Positions 12,223 to 24,949 are shown, numbered from the stretch's first letter. The stretch: 64,000 bases of DNA from Datnioides undecimradiatus (GCA_008933995.1 WARS01000063.1:1141001-1205000); one strand, 5' to 3'. Numbers and translations: made by a program. Notes: a model not told the origin generated them from the sequence alone.

Positions 12223-12329
12223 CCAACATGTCCCTCTTTTGACTAGCTAGTCCCTCATTGACTAACTGATAACAGAGTTAACAGGCTCATAAAGTGATTC
12301 AGTCTGCGTCTGATCGAATCGTGCTGGAG

Positions 12330-12960
12330 GCCTTTTAAAGCCTGACACTGTTAAAGCTGCGGCCGCCCGGATCGGACTCATGCAGGTTGCGGTGAAGCGC
12401 CGCAGTGACGTTGGAGGAGATGTTGGAGAGTCGAACGCTTTCCCTTAAAATGAAGCGACTGAACTAAACCCGCCGTCATACCTGGGCTGGAGAAGGCTGA
12501 TCAATAAAAGTGGGTCAATAACTGAGCGGCCGCTGTTTGCAGCTTTACTCGCTGTTTTGTAGCCCGGCGACGCCGCCCCGCCCCCCCAGGCCGCTCACTA
12601 ACAGCGCAGCTGAATATTTAACCTAGCGGGGATGAAAAGACGCCGTTCTCGTGCCAAAAAAAGCAAATGACAAAGCAGTTTTATTGTTCCGGCGGTTAGC
12701 ACGGTGATGTATTGCCTCCTCGCTGGACGTTTCTCCTGCTTCTCTGCTCTAATTAGCCAGATTACTTCTCCCTCTGTTGAGGAAATGTGATTTTATTGTT
12801 TGTGTCATCTACAGGCCACCGTAGCTTGAGGGCGACATTACAGTACTTGTCGTCTGGTCCCCGTCAGAGGTTGATAAAGGTCACAGCCCACTAATGGCAC
12901 TTGATATTTCATAATAACCTTTACTGTTTGGCATCGGTGGAGCAAGTTCACGAGGAGACG
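12330..12960. promoter_or_regulatory. CpG-rich block plus candidate conserved non-coding element
   Basis: 12330-12660 is GC- and CpG-rich with two NotI sites (GCGGCCGC near 12359 and 12526) in an otherwise AT-leaning intron. 12600-12950 is repeat-free with CTCTAATTAGCC, CTAATGGCAC and TGATAAAGG (homeodomain- and GATA-like sites). I suggest an intronic enhancer or alternative promoter; there is no direct proof. Confidence 0.4.
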
Positions 12961-13639
12961 CGTCCGTTCGCCTGAACCCAAACTTCAAACGAGTGTGAAA
13001 GTGTCCGCTGCGAACGTTTGATCTGTTTTGGTCTCACATTTCAGGTCATATGATGCACTATGATTGGTTCATAGTTGAGCAGGTGTTGTGGCGTCTCGTT
13101 GTGCTCTGGCAGAACTTCCTGTAAACAGTCTGAATGTTTGAATGGTTCGACGTCCGGCCCCTGATCGTCGACATTAATACTGAAATATGTCTGTGACAAG
13201 CTCTGAAGAGGTGAGGAGGTGTGTCTGATTAAAACTTCTTCACTTTATGACAAAACACTGAGTTTCAGTGAAACCACGGTGGATCTTCAGACTGTTCCAG
13301 TTTGTGGCGGTCGATGGAAACTTGAGCGCTGGCGCCGGTGAAAGGCGTGCAGCTCTGAAACTCTCTCCTTAAAGTCACTTTGTCACATAAAGCAGTTTAA
13401 CGCCTCTGAGTGTGTGTCGGCTGCTGTAAAGCGGAGGGAAACAGGGAATTAAAATGGTTTAAACGCTGGTGTTAAAGCGCAGCCGCGGCCTGAGAACGAG
13501 CACAGCCGCCGTTAATAACGCTGATATGTTAGTTCATCACTGTAAAACTTTACAGCTCTTTGAATGTTTATCATTTTTTATAATAACCAGCTCAGTGTGT
13601 GTGTTTTATTACATTGCTGTTATCACTTTTATAATGGCT

Positions 13640-13980
13640 AGCTGTGTGTGTGTGTGTTTCCTTACATGGTGAAGCCGACCCACCACAAGGGTGTAATAGA
13701 ATAAAAGCTAATCTACGTGTGTGTGTGTGTGTGTGTGTGTGTGAATCTGCAATAATAATATATTCTGGGAGATTCAATGTGTGTTTATGAAAGAGCTGTG
13801 TGTGTGTGTCCACTGTGACCCAGTGTAAACTAATATTGATTCAGCTGTTGGTGTTATACACTAGTCATAAAACTGGACTTATTGTAGGATCCAGGCTTAC
13901 CTTCTGACTCTGTGTGTGTGTGTGTGTGTGTTGTACGTTGATTGTGTTCTGTGTGTGTGGTGTGTTCTTTGTGTGTGTGT
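13640..13980. repeat. (TG)n microsatellite cluster
   Basis: TG runs at 13643-13658, 13717-13742, 13798-13809, 13910-13931 and 13950-13980. The rest, to 15180, is unique sequence with nothing recognised. Confidence 0.9.
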
Positions 13981-15179
13981 TGGCTTGGATTTGGACCATG
14001 TGCAGTTGAATGTTTTACGCATCAAACTGAGGTTTCTGTTCACACTGAAAATCGATTAAACTTCCTGTTGGGAAACACCGAAACGCTATGTTACTGCCCC
14101 CATCTGGTGAGAACTGTGATTGGACGATCAAACTGTTTTATCAAACATGGCCGCCTCCGTGTTGTTCGTACGTCACTCCTGCCGTCAGCTCAGTTCTGTC
14201 TGAAGAGAAACATTGTTGCAGTCTGTTCCTGCTAACTCTGTCCTGATTGGACAGTTTTAGTGATGTCATCATGTTACATCAGCTCATTGCCGGGGAAACA
14301 GAATTCCGTCGGCAGCTCACGCATGCAGCACTTTAGTTAAAATGCTTTTTTTTAACTTTCAGATATTAGCTTAAATGCTCACATAGCTTTATTATTTTAC
14401 TGTTCAGATTTATTCATTATTTATTTATTTATTACTCACTTTAGGGGCAGGAGTCATGGCAACAGCCAGTGTTCCTGCCTGTGAGCTACACATGTGTTGT
14501 CTTGGTTTGACAGAAGAGGTGATGCTGGACTAACCTTTGATCTCAGTCATTATGACTAACACGAGCTCCCATCATCTGAGCTGTTTGTGGAGTTTAAACA
14601 GAAAATCCTCTCTTTTTTTTTTTCTTTTCTGTGACCTGTGACAGACACACAGCATTCATATCATTATCATATCATCGCACTTCACTAAAGTAAAAGCACT
14701 CATTAATCAGAATTAGGCATAATTCACAGTCACGTTCATCATGGTAATGGATAATATTCACAGATTACATCACGTTAATGTTACACAGCCTACTCACTGC
14801 ATGTTCTGCAGATCAGTGGATCCTCTGTGTCAACAACCAGAATGTGCACAGTGACTAGTAACTAACGTCATCAAGTACAAGTAACCTGAGTACGGTCCTT
14901 TAACTGATGGCAGAGAGTTAACACCTGGAAACACCTGCAGCTGCAACGCAACAATAAAACCAACTGGAAGAGCGAGGGGGCGGGGCAACGCTGTCTGTTT
15001 CCTGTTGAATGGATTAAAGGTTGTGACAGTGACGGCGCCGTGTGATTGGCTGCGATCTGTAAAAGACAAACAGGAGTTTTATTCCTCAAAGCTCCGCTCT
15101 TCATTACGGCCGAGAGGAAGGGAGCCGGCTTGTCTCCTGGTGTCCTTGTGTGTTTGTTTGTGCTCAGGATAAAGATTCA

Positions 15180-15468
15180 GTGTGTGTGTGTGTCTACATG
15201 TGTGTGTGTGTGATGTATGGGGACGGTGAGTAATACTGCATGTGTCATTCTGAGTCCCCAGAGTTTTCTTCTTCTCTTCTTCCTCTTCTCTCTCTCTCTG
15301 TCATGTCCTTCCTCGCTCGCCCGCTCCCTCTCCTCCATCTGTCTTCTCTCTCTCTTTCTTTATTTCTTCATCTCTCTCTCTGTCTCTTCTTTTTTTTTTT
15401 TCTTCCCTGTGACATTCCTGTCCAGCACTGAGGGTGTCATCCTAGTTTTCTGCTGACTCGGTGCTTCA

Positions 15469-15499
<31 letters not shown>

Positions 15500-15720
15500 T
15501 CCAGCTGTTGAGAGCGGGGGCGTTTATTGGATTGTCTGTGTCCTCTATTTGGATAAGGAGAAAGGAAAGAGGGAGCGCGAAGGAAAAGGAGAGGAAGGAG
15601 GGAACGAGGAGGAGGAGGAGTGATGAGAGAGAGAGAGAGAGGACAGAAGAAGAATCAAAGGACGTTTTATAAGAGAAGAAGAAGAGGAGGAGGAGGAGGA
15701 GGAACGGGCCGCGAGAGAAA
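15180..15720. repeat. TG, pyrimidine, CA and purine simple-sequence block
   Basis: TG at 15180-15212, CT-rich 15263-15412, (CA)n 15470-15499, GA/GGA-rich 15550-15720. Adjacent CT and GA tracts can pair as an inverted repeat. Confidence 0.9.
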
Positions 15721-16252
15721 AACTGATATTATTAAAAGATGATAATAATTATAAATAATTATACTACCAACAATAATAATTAAGATTAATAATTCTACCT
15801 AATTATACATATTCAAATATGTTAAACCCAACAGTTTAATATCCTGAATATCAGTCATAGTCATATTAGTAATACTGAATTAATACATTTAATTATTACA
15901 GGACTGAGTTAAAACGCCTCGATGTTATTTGTCTGTAAATCGTTTTAATTTGTAAATATTTAGACTTTTTGAACACCTGATTATTAATTTGCAATGATTT
16001 GCAGCTTAATCAGAGGAAGTTAGTTAAATATTATTGTTCGTGTCTGTGAGAGTGACACAGAGCGCTAACGCACACCGGCTGTTTCCGGCGCACGAAGCCA
16101 TAACGATGATGAAATATGTTTTGTCGTTTGCGTCTGTCGTTAATTCTCAGTGTTTTACGGTTTAATGACAGCAGACAGTAAAAGACACACACGTGCTTGC
16201 ACGTTAACGGTGGCTCATGGCTTTAATTCTCAGAAATACACTAAAAGAAAGA

Positions 16253-16271
16253 ACTACAGCTCCCATGAGGC
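16253..16271 (+). promoter_or_regulatory. ZNF143/SBS-like motif
   Basis: ACTACAGCTCCCATGAGGC is close to the ZNF143-family consensus ACTACAATTCCCAGCATGC. A motif match only. Confidence 0.35.
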
Positions 16272-17277
16272 TTTGAGAAGGCTTCTCTTAAACGCTGTGG
16301 ATGTGTTGTTTCTGGGTGTAAACAGGAGAATAGATGAACCTGAGGCTCGGTGGGACGGACGAACACGCCTTATCAGTGTGGAGGAGGATGAAAAAATAAA
16401 ATAACTAATAAATAATAATATATTGACATTATTAATAATAAATAAATAGATTTTGCTGCATTCACTGACCCTGTAATTGTTTTCTCAATAACACTCTGAA
16501 AAAACAGGTTTTAAAATGACTGATGAACCAGTAAAGTTTGAACAGTCGGCGGCTTCAGGTCAAACACGTCACTGATCTGCTACAGCAGCGCAAACTCACC
16601 AGGTTCCCTGGTTTAATTCAAATACAGCTGTTCACGACTTATTTTAGTCATAAACACATTAAAATACCAACTGGATTAATCAAATCCATCACAGATTCAA
16701 GGTGCCTCAGTAAGACCCGGTGACCACAGCATCATGGCGTCATGTGTTGCTGGTGTGTAACCAGTGTATCTGCTGCTGTGAGTCAGTGTGTGGTGAAGGT
16801 GAAGCTGAGTTTCTGCTTTAACACAGTGATGTGTTTCAGACAGCAGCTTCTGAGGAGCTTTGCAGAGCCACATCGCTGCTGAGTCGCTGCTCAGTCACAG
16901 AGAGAAGCTCTGTGTCCGCTCCACGGTGTCAGCCGCCGTGTTGCTAACCGCTAATGTCCTCAGAACTCCCGTCCGCAGGGCATTGAGGCCGAGGAATGTG
17001 CAGGAAATGTCTCACGCTGCATCGTCAAAAAGCTTTTTAATAAGCAAACATGCATAAAAATGTTGTTGGAACCAAAAGTGTTTCAGGTCGCCTTGAATTG
17101 GACCACACCAGGAATGAAACCAGACACACTCGCCTTTAAAAACAGGAGGAGCTGTGGCAGACGCCGCCGCGATCTGACGACACTCTAACTTTTACAATTT
17201 GGAAACAGAAAGGCGATTTGAGGCTTCAGCGGCGGTTTGTGTTCCTTTAAGCGAGGCTAGCAGGCTAAAGATGGACT

Positions 17278-17294
17278 GCAGAGACCTGAGACAG

Positions 17295-17326
<32 letters not shown>

Positions 17327-18000
17327 GAGGGAGAGATGAAGAGAGGCGAAGATAAAAGATGGTATAGGTGGGAAGAGAGAGAGAGAGAGCAGATGCTCTG
17401 GAAGAACAATGGAGGAAGAGAGAGACATAAATGATGGTCGGTGAAAAAGAGAGAGTAAAATGAAGGGAGAGGGAGAGATGAAAGATGACAGGCGTGGGAG
17501 GCAGCGGGCGAGCGAGGGAGAGAGGCATAGGCAGACAGAGAGAGAGAGACAAGGAGGGGGGAGAAAGAGAGATAAAAGATGTGAGGTGGAGGAAAGAGCA
17601 GCCGAGGAGAGAAGGAGTGAGGGAGGGGTGTGAGGAAAGGATAGTGTGAGTGTGTGTGTGAAAAGAGAGAGAGAGATGACAGGACGATGAAGAAGAGGAG
17701 GAGGAGGAGGAGGAGGAGGAGGAGGAGGAGAAGAGGTGAGCGTCCTTGCACTGTCAGGGGCGATCGATGGCACATCATTTACATTACACTGACTTAACTG
17801 CAGAGAGAGAGAGAGGGAGAGAGACAGAGGGAGAGATTGATAGAGAGAGAGGGAGGGAGGAAAGGACAGGTAAGAGAAGAAGAGGGAGGAATGGACGGAG
17901 GTGAGGGATGGAGAGTCGGGGGGGCAGAAAATTAAGTACAGTTGAGGGGAGATGGAGGGATGAGGGGTGGAGGAGGGAGAGAACGGGGGATGGAATTGAT
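17278..18000. repeat. long polypurine tract with (GA)n and (AGG)n
   Basis: About 720 bp of GAGA/GGGA sequence including (AGG)n at 17693-17731. On the - strand it gives a spurious 288-residue Ser/Pro/Leu-rich frame. A pyrimidine-rich stretch follows at 18015-18145. Confidence 0.92.
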
Positions 18001-18179
18001 CTGATGATGGTTTGTCTTCTTCTTCCTTTCTTTCACTGCACTTTTTCTTCTTCTTCATTTTTGTCCCCCCCGTTTGTGTGTCACACGTCTCTCCTCATTA
18101 CTTTCATCCCTCCCTCTCTGCCCTGTCTCTCTCTCTCTCTCTCCATTTGTCTGATGTTTCTCCTCAACTCTGGGATGAA

Positions 18180-18940
18180 TGCATCGTCGGTGTGCTAACA
18201 TGCTATTGTTTACCATGTTCCTAGTTTAGCTTGTTAGCACGCTAGCACCTTCCCCTCTTTATCGTTCTTGCATGTTTCACATCTGAGCAAAGATCAACTA
18301 GTCAGCTACTAGCAAAATGCTAACATCGGCTGCAACATGCTAACATACTGGCATTAAGCACAATGTTCACCTCGTTCACATCTTAGTTTAGCATTTTAGC
18401 ATGCTAACACCTCAAACATCAACACTATGAACCTCCTACCTACCTGCTAACTGTTTAGCTACTTGCAAGGTTGCAGCCATGCTAGTGACTAACCTTTTGA
18501 GCTAAATGCTAACACCAGCCATGTTTGCCACTATCTTGTCACCATCTTAGTTATGTACATTGGCATTGCTAACACCTGCCTCTTTCTTTATTGTTCTTGC
18601 ACGTTTCCGCTTTGAGAAAACCACACAGTGAGCTGCGCGGCAGCATGCTAACTAGATGGCTACTTGCAAGTTTACAGCCGTTCTAGTCCCTAATCTCTTG
18701 GAGCTAAGCGCTAACACCAGCTGCTCACAATAACAATGCTAACATGCTTACATTCAGCGCAATGTTCACTATCACTGTTTTGCACGTTAGCATGCTAACA
18801 CCTTGCTCTCTTGCATGTTTCTGCCTTTGGGTGAACGTCAACACTGTGAGCCCCCCTGCTGCTTACTAACTGGTTAGCAACACTATTCACTAACAGCCTG
18901 TAGCCATGCTAGTCCCTAACTTTGTGCATAATGTGTGCTC
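18180..18940. repeat. field of diverged GCTAACATGCTAA repeats
   Basis: Repeated blocks: CTTGCATGTTTC-like at 18268, 18597 and 18811; CAACACTGTGAGC-like at 18420, 18625 and 18839; AGCCATGCTAGT-like at 18475, 18677 and 18902; and many GCTAACA cores. This is an old head-to-tail amplification of the fish GCTAAC element. Confidence 0.7.
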
Positions 18941-18941
18941 A

Positions 18942-19023
18942 CTATCTATCTATCTGTCTGTCTATCTCTCTATCTATCTGTCTGTCTATCTATCTATCTC
19001 TCTATCTATCTATCTGTCTGTCT
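18942..19023. repeat. (CTAT/CTGT)n tetranucleotide microsatellite
   Basis: Imperfect CTAT, CTGT and CTCT units over about 80 bp. Confidence 0.95.
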
Positions 19024-19149
19024 CCTCTCCTCCCTTCCCCCTGCCCTCGTACCATATGTGACATTCCTTCTCAATGTGGCGCATTGAAAACTTCCTGTTG
19101 TTACAGTTTGTTATGGAGCACTTCAAAGAGATGGAGGGAGGCGGGGGAG

Positions 19150-19157
19150 CAGAGGGA

Positions 19158-19199
<42 letters not shown>

Positions 19200-19520
19200 A
19201 TGGAGTCTGTTATAGTTTTACCTCTTAAATGCTAACATGTGAGAGCACCGTGTATGCCTGTATGAATTATCCCTGCCTGTGTGTGAGTGAGTGTGTGTGT
19301 GTGTGCGCGTGTGTGCCCGCATGCCTAGGAAGTAAGGTAATGACGCTTAAAGCCATCACACACTCACACACACTAACGCAGACATGCAGACACACGTTAG
19401 CCCATCGACCTGTATAACTTGTCTCGTCAGCGATTGTGTGTCGCTCCCTTGGTGTGTGTGTGTGTCTGTGTGTGAGTGTGAGTGTGTGTGTGAGTGTGTG
19501 TGTGTGCGGTGTTTAATATT
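19150..19520. repeat. (GA)n, then TG/CA/TG simple repeats
   Basis: (GA)n 19160-19198; TG 19278-19314; CA 19358-19398; TG 19452-19506. Confidence 0.92.
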
Positions 19521-19609
19521 TAATAGGGTCTGGTTAAAAATGCAGGAGTGTTTTTGTCTCTTGTCCCGTTGCACACCTGTTCCTCGGGAGAGACAAAGAG
19601 ACGAGCTGA

Positions 19610-20215
19610 ACGATGGACGGACGGAAAATATATAGATGGAGGGATGGGGGAGGGATGGGGGAGGGATGATGGAGGGATGATGGAGGGATGATGAAGGGAT
19701 GGAAACAGATGAAGGGTGGATGCATGGATGGATGGAACAACAGACTGATGGATGGATGAAAATAAAGATGGTTGGATGATGGGTGGATGGAAACAGACAT
19801 GATGGATGGATGCAAGGATGAAACTGATGAAAGGATGAACTGGATGGATGGATGGACACATGAGAGAGATGACAGAGACAGTGGATGGGCGGAGAGATGA
19901 ACGGGTGAATTGATGGATGAATTTGGGCCAATAGATGGATAGAATCACTTATAGGGGGACAGATGAAGAGATGATGTGATTGGTGGATGATCAGTGATGT
20001 ATAGATCTATGGAAGATAGAAGGACAAATGGATGGATGGATGAAATGATGGATGGATGACAGATGCTGTCTATTGATAAATATATGGTTGATATATAGAT
20101 TTGTAAACAACGAATGGTTGGACGGAGATGTTACAGTAAGAAAACAGGAAGTGGAAAGACAGCGAGCAGAGATGGATGGATGGAGGGATGGATGGAGGGA
20201 TGGAGGTGTCATCAG
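19610..20215. repeat. imperfect (GATG/GGAT)n satellite
   Basis: About 600 bp of GATGGATG and related units with growing divergence. Reverse-strand His/Pro/Ser-rich frames (HPSIHP repeats) come from this satellite. Confidence 0.93.
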
Positions 20216-20419
20216 TGAATCGATGCAGTTTTCCTGTTTCCCTTCACTCGTTCTTCTTCTCTTCTTATTATTCCCGCTCTACTTCTCTTATCAATCAATA
20301 CTTATTATCGGCCTCTGCACTCGTTCACACGTCCTCCTGCTTCTCCTGTTTCTGTCCATCCTTCGCCCTCCGTCAGAAAGAGAAAAGGCAGAAAAGAAGA
20401 AAGAGCGAGGAAGGAAACA

Positions 20420-20581
20420 CACACACACACACACACACAATGAAGTCATTCATCTGTCCAATCAAAGAGGCGGAAGCCCAGAGGAAAGTAAACATCCATC
20501 TCTCTCTCCGTCTCTCTCTCTTTCTATCTATCTGTCTCTCGTTCACGCCGAGAGTCCGTGAGCGTCCATGATTATGATGCC

Positions 20582-20612
<31 letters not shown>

Positions 20613-21345
20613 ACAGACATATATCCCATTTCTCTGGTGTCTCTTTAAAAAGAATAGATTGTTCTGCTACAAACAAAGAGAGAGAGAGGAGGGGGGAGGT
20701 GAGGGGGGTGAGGGAGAGGGTGAGGATGGGGGGGTGATGTCTGATACGATTTATGACGAGCAAGAGATGTGAGGAGACAGGACACAGACAGATAGAGGTG
20801 GAGGAGGCTGAGAGGAGAGGAGGCAAGGGAGCAAGGAAGGGAGAAAGGAAGTTAATGAGGGGGAAAGGATGCAAAAAATGGAGTGAAGGAAAGAAGGAAG
20901 GAAGCCAAGGAGGGAATGAAGGGAAGGAAGGAAGGAAAAGAAATAAGGGAGTGAAGGAAGGAAGAAACAAAGGAAGTGAGGGAATGAAGAAAGGAAGGAA
21001 GGAAGAAGGGAGGTTAAGGAGGGAAGGGAAGAAAATAGAAAGGGAGCGAGGGAAGGAAGAAAAGAAAGAGGGGAGGGAAGGGAATGAGTGAGGGAAAGGA
21101 GAGGAAGGAAAGGAAAGGAGAAGGGGAGGAAATAAGGATGAAAGGAAAGGGAGTAACAGAGGAAAGAAGGGAGCAACGAGGAGACACTGGTGAAGTTTAA
21201 ATAGAGAGGAAAGGAGGGAAGGATGGAAGAGAGGAGGACAGATGGAAGGAGGAAGCGACTAATTGATGGCGAGGCTGTGACATCATCACTTGACCTCAGG
21301 TTGGGGGGAGGGATGGAGAGATGAGTTATAGATTTAAAGAGAGAG
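20420..21345. repeat. CA, CT, TG, then long (GGAA/GGGA)n polypurine tract
   Basis: (CA)n 20417-20440, CT-rich 20500-20540, (TG)n 20587-20612, then 20675-21345 almost pure purine with GAAGGAAG units. Confidence 0.92.
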
Positions 21346-21900
21346 AGACGCAGGAACAGGTCAGGAAGAAATGAAACTAATTACAATCAGTGTCAGTGTT
21401 TTAACAAACAGAATGTTGAATGTTGAACACAGACTGAAGATAAAAGCAATGAAATGTGACCAGAAGCAACAGAAAACATAGAAATGAAAAGAAAAAGCAA
21501 ATATTACAGGGAAAGTTTCAGATAAAACAAAACATGTACACAAAAAAGTGAAAATTTAAGCAAAAAACATTAAAAGTAAAATAAAATCAGAAAGTAAAAT
21601 ATCAGTAAAATCAAAATGATGTTAAAATAAATGAAATAAAAACCAAAAATCAAATCTCCTAAAACCTGAAACGCAGGAGGAAAAGAACAAGTCCGAGTCT
21701 CCAGGTGAGGAGGATTATAATAGAGAACAGGTAAACAAAGGAGAGGCGGGGAAAAAAACAACAAACAACAATAAGGAGGAGGAAGAGACGGAGCACTGAT
21801 GGAGAGATAAAAGCGGGGCGGCAGAGAGATGAAAGATTTTAGCTAAAGAGGGTTGACCCCTCGCTCTACCCCGCGTATTGACCGCACCAGGCTTTGATAA
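21345..21900. other. A-rich unique sequence
   Basis: Strand-asymmetric A-rich DNA without a recognised element; no gene seen. Confidence 0.6.
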
Positions 21901-21904
21901 ACTA

Positions 21905-22042
21905 CACTGTGTGTGTGTGTGAGTGTGAGTGTGTGTGTGTGAGTGTGTGTGCGAGTGCATGAGTGTGTGTGACCTCTGCACGTTCAGAGCTAAATCAATC
22001 TGTCAAACGTGTTAGTGAGTCTGTGCTTATTCACCGCCATGC

Positions 22043-22090
<48 letters not shown>

Positions 22091-22295
22091 GCGTGTGTGT
22101 GACCGACCCTGACCGGCCATCAGAGCCAATGACGGAGTATTGATCAAGGCTCCGTCACCATAGAAACGGCCATTTGGGAGGACAGGCGATGGTTGCGCGT
22201 GTGTCAAAGTGGGAAGACTTACTTCAAGGTGGCTCGTCAGATCAGTTGGCATGTGTGTGTGTGTGTGTGAGTGAGCGTGTGTGTGTGTGTGTGAA
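21905..22295. repeat. TG microsatellites enclosing a unique island
   Basis: TG at 21909-21970, 22049-22101 and 22253-22293. The island 22102-22252 is free of repeats and may be regulatory. Confidence 0.9.
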
Positions 22296-22379
22296 ATGTC
22301 ATGTTTTTTTGTTTTCTTTGCCAATTAAAAGGTCACCAAAAACAAACAAACATAACGTGCAGCAAACAATTTGAACCTG

Positions 22380-22980
22380 CTGTGTCTCGATTTAATTAAC
22401 GTCAATAAATCATTAGCTCTTTAATTATGAGACGTCCTGATCCACCGCACACCGAGCTTCACAGTCGCTCTGCAGAAACCTCTGGGTGACGTGACGCCGC
22501 CTCCGCCCACAGTCTATTAGCAGCTAAGCTAACAGTTTTAATCCCGAGAACAGGACAAAGATCCACTTTCATTATTGTTTAATAACTGTCAGAGACCAAC
22601 AGTGGTACAAATTTATGACATAAACAAACAGTTTGGATGAGGGCGGCCCTCAGGACCCCGCGTGCTGCTGCAGGTTCAACTTAAACAATTAGCAATTAAT
22701 GAAATTAACGATCAGAAGTCAAGGAAAGTGAAGACGCAGATGCCACGTGGTCGCCACGGCGCTAACATGATGGGTGTGATCATGGTTTGAGTTAATATGA
22801 GTATTTTAAGTTACATTACGTATGAGATGAACATGAGAGATGAGCTTGTTGTTCCTGGGGGGGTGTTTGGCGAGGGGGGCGGGGTCAGAGGTCACCGTCT
22901 TACCTGCGTCCTGTGATTTTAGGAGAACTGGACCACTTCCTGTTTCAGGGTTTGAATGCGGTCAAGGTTAAAGGGTTAAC
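22380..22980. other. unique intronic sequence with clustered homeodomain-type sites
   Basis: 22388-22430 carries TTTAATTAACG, AATAAATCATTAG and TTTAATTATGAG within about 45 bp, and 22685-22712 has AATTAGCAATTAATG. The rest is unremarkable. Confidence 0.4.
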
Positions 22981-23009
22981 AATGAATGTAGGTCAGTGGA
23001 CTGGCACAG

Positions 23010-23199
23010 TGTGTGTGTGTGTGTCTGTGTAGCCATCTATATGCAAGTAAGTGTGTGTGTACATGTGAGTGTATGTATTTATACATGCATCATGTGTGAG
23101 TGTGTGTGTGTGTGTGACCTGCTCTTTGTTCCTGCGCTCGGTGCAGTAAGGAGAGTGGACCGTTGACGAGGATTAATGCCCAACATATGGCAACCCTAC

Positions 23200-23236
<37 letters not shown>

Positions 23237-23520
23237 CAGTCATTACTCTGAACAAAGAACTGTAAGGCTAATGAGAAGGCAATATCATGTGTCCTTTGCA
23301 CACACACACATGGCATAGATTCACATGAACACACATACACACTTTAATGTTGCTTATACATGGATGGATGCAGATGAACACACACACACACACAGACACA
23401 CACACACACACAATGGATACATGTTACAGTACCAGGTGTATGTGTGTGTGTGAGTTAATGTGGGAGTTGAAAGGTAGCAGGAGGTTTGTTGATGGAAAGG
23501 CTTTATGGTTTGAATGCAAA

Positions 23521-23573
<53 letters not shown>

Positions 23574-23790
23574 GTGTGTGAGGGGGAACAGTGTGTTGTT
23601 GTGCAGGTGTGTATATTTGTGATTGAAGGAGAGAGAGAGGGAGAGGTGAAGCAGAGTTCAGAGGAAAAGTGAAGGTTCATGTTTTCATTTCTTCATGCTC
23701 CTCTGCCTCTCTCTCTCTCTCTCGCTCGCTCAGCGTGTGTGTGCGTGTGTGTGTTTGTGTGTGTGTGTGTGTGTGTTTTCTCACATACGG
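23010..23790. repeat. TG/CA microsatellite cluster
   Basis: TG at 23011-23026 and 23098-23118, CA 23203-23231, CA 23304-23340, CA 23378-23412, TG 23525-23581, TG 23735-23776. A short unique island, 23119-23200, lies between repeats. Confidence 0.92.
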
Positions 23791-23904
23791 GATCACACCC
23801 CAAAACATTTTCAGACATTTTCTCCTCACATCTTTTTACACACTTCTGTTTTCCCTCTTCCTCCCACTCCCAGTGGGATCTGACCGACATACATGTTCCT
23901 GAAA

Positions 23905-24250
23905 AGCCAAACGTCCACTCTATTCTATTCTATAATACGTCACTCTAGTTTATTCTAATCATTTTTACTCTTGTTCAAGCTACTCTAATCAGTTTTACTC
24001 TTTTCTATTGCATTCTATTAGTCTTTTCTATTTAATTGAATTCTTTTTATTCTATTCTTGTTCGTTCTACTCTGTTGCATCCCATTTTAGTCTTTTCCGC
24101 TCTATTCTATTTCACATCTTTCTATTCTATGCTGTTCTGTTCTACTTTATTGTATTCTATTCTACTCTGTTACACTCTATTCTATTTCATTGAATTCTAT
24201 TCCATTCTTTTCTGTGCTCTTCTCTATGCTAACCTATTCTATTCTGACAT
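23905..24250. repeat. degenerate (TTCTA)n pentanucleotide satellite
   Basis: TTCTA/TTCTT/TACTC pentamers run for about 340 bp, T-rich on the + strand. Confidence 0.92.
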
Positions 24251-24499
24251 TAATGGGCAGTACCTGTCAGTTCTTTAAGCCCCGCCCTCCTTAGTTACTG
24301 TTGCTATGTCTGTGGAGATTCCGCTCCAGAGCCTCTGGTGTTGTCTGGTCCTTCTCTTCTTCGGTGGTGTTTCAGCCCCTGACTGCACCGTTAACGATTT
24401 TGTGACGTTAGAGAAAATTATTTTATTTATTATTTTTAATTACGATTTTACTAAAACCTGTGTTAAGATGTTAAAATGTGAACTAATAACTTTAAGCTA

Positions 24500-24650
24500 A
24501 AAGTTAAACCGTTATTAGCATGTTGAATTAGCTCCAGCTAGCTGGTTAATGTTAGCTCGTATTATGAGTTTTGTTAAAACTACACACTTAATGGCTGCAC
24601 AACATCATGCTAACAGGCTAACACATCTCAGGCTAACAGTACTCATCATG
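24500..24650. repeat. GCTAAC-type repeat fragment
   Basis: TTAGCATGTTGAATTAGCTC, GGTTAATGTTAGCTCG and CATGCTAACAGGCTAACA are related to the repeat at 18180-18940. Confidence 0.5.
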
Positions 24651-24907
24651 TCTCTAAGCTCTGTAATGACTGGATGCTGTATAGTCTTGGAGGTACAGCT
24701 GCAGCCTTTTAGCTCCTGGTGCTAATGTTTTGTCTCATTCATTCTTTGGACTTTCTCTTCTATTCTTTTCATTTCTATTTTCATCCGGAGGCGCTGGGGT
24801 GACGTCCTGCACAGGTTTCTCTCTCTCTCCCTCTCTAGGTGTAAATGACTTTGGATGGCCATCTGTTACTTAGCCACCCTGCAGAGAGTTGGCCTGCATG
24901 CGCACCT

Positions 24908-24949
<42 letters not shown>

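Noticed and set aside
17192-18058. 288-residue open frame on the - strand, Ser/Pro/Leu-rich
   Set aside because: It is the pyrimidine strand of a (GA)n/(AGG)n tract, with no domain, no splice context and only repeat composition.
19356-19948. His/Pro/Ser-rich frames of up to 191 residues on the - strand
   Set aside because: Translation of the (GATG)n satellite (HPSIHP pattern).
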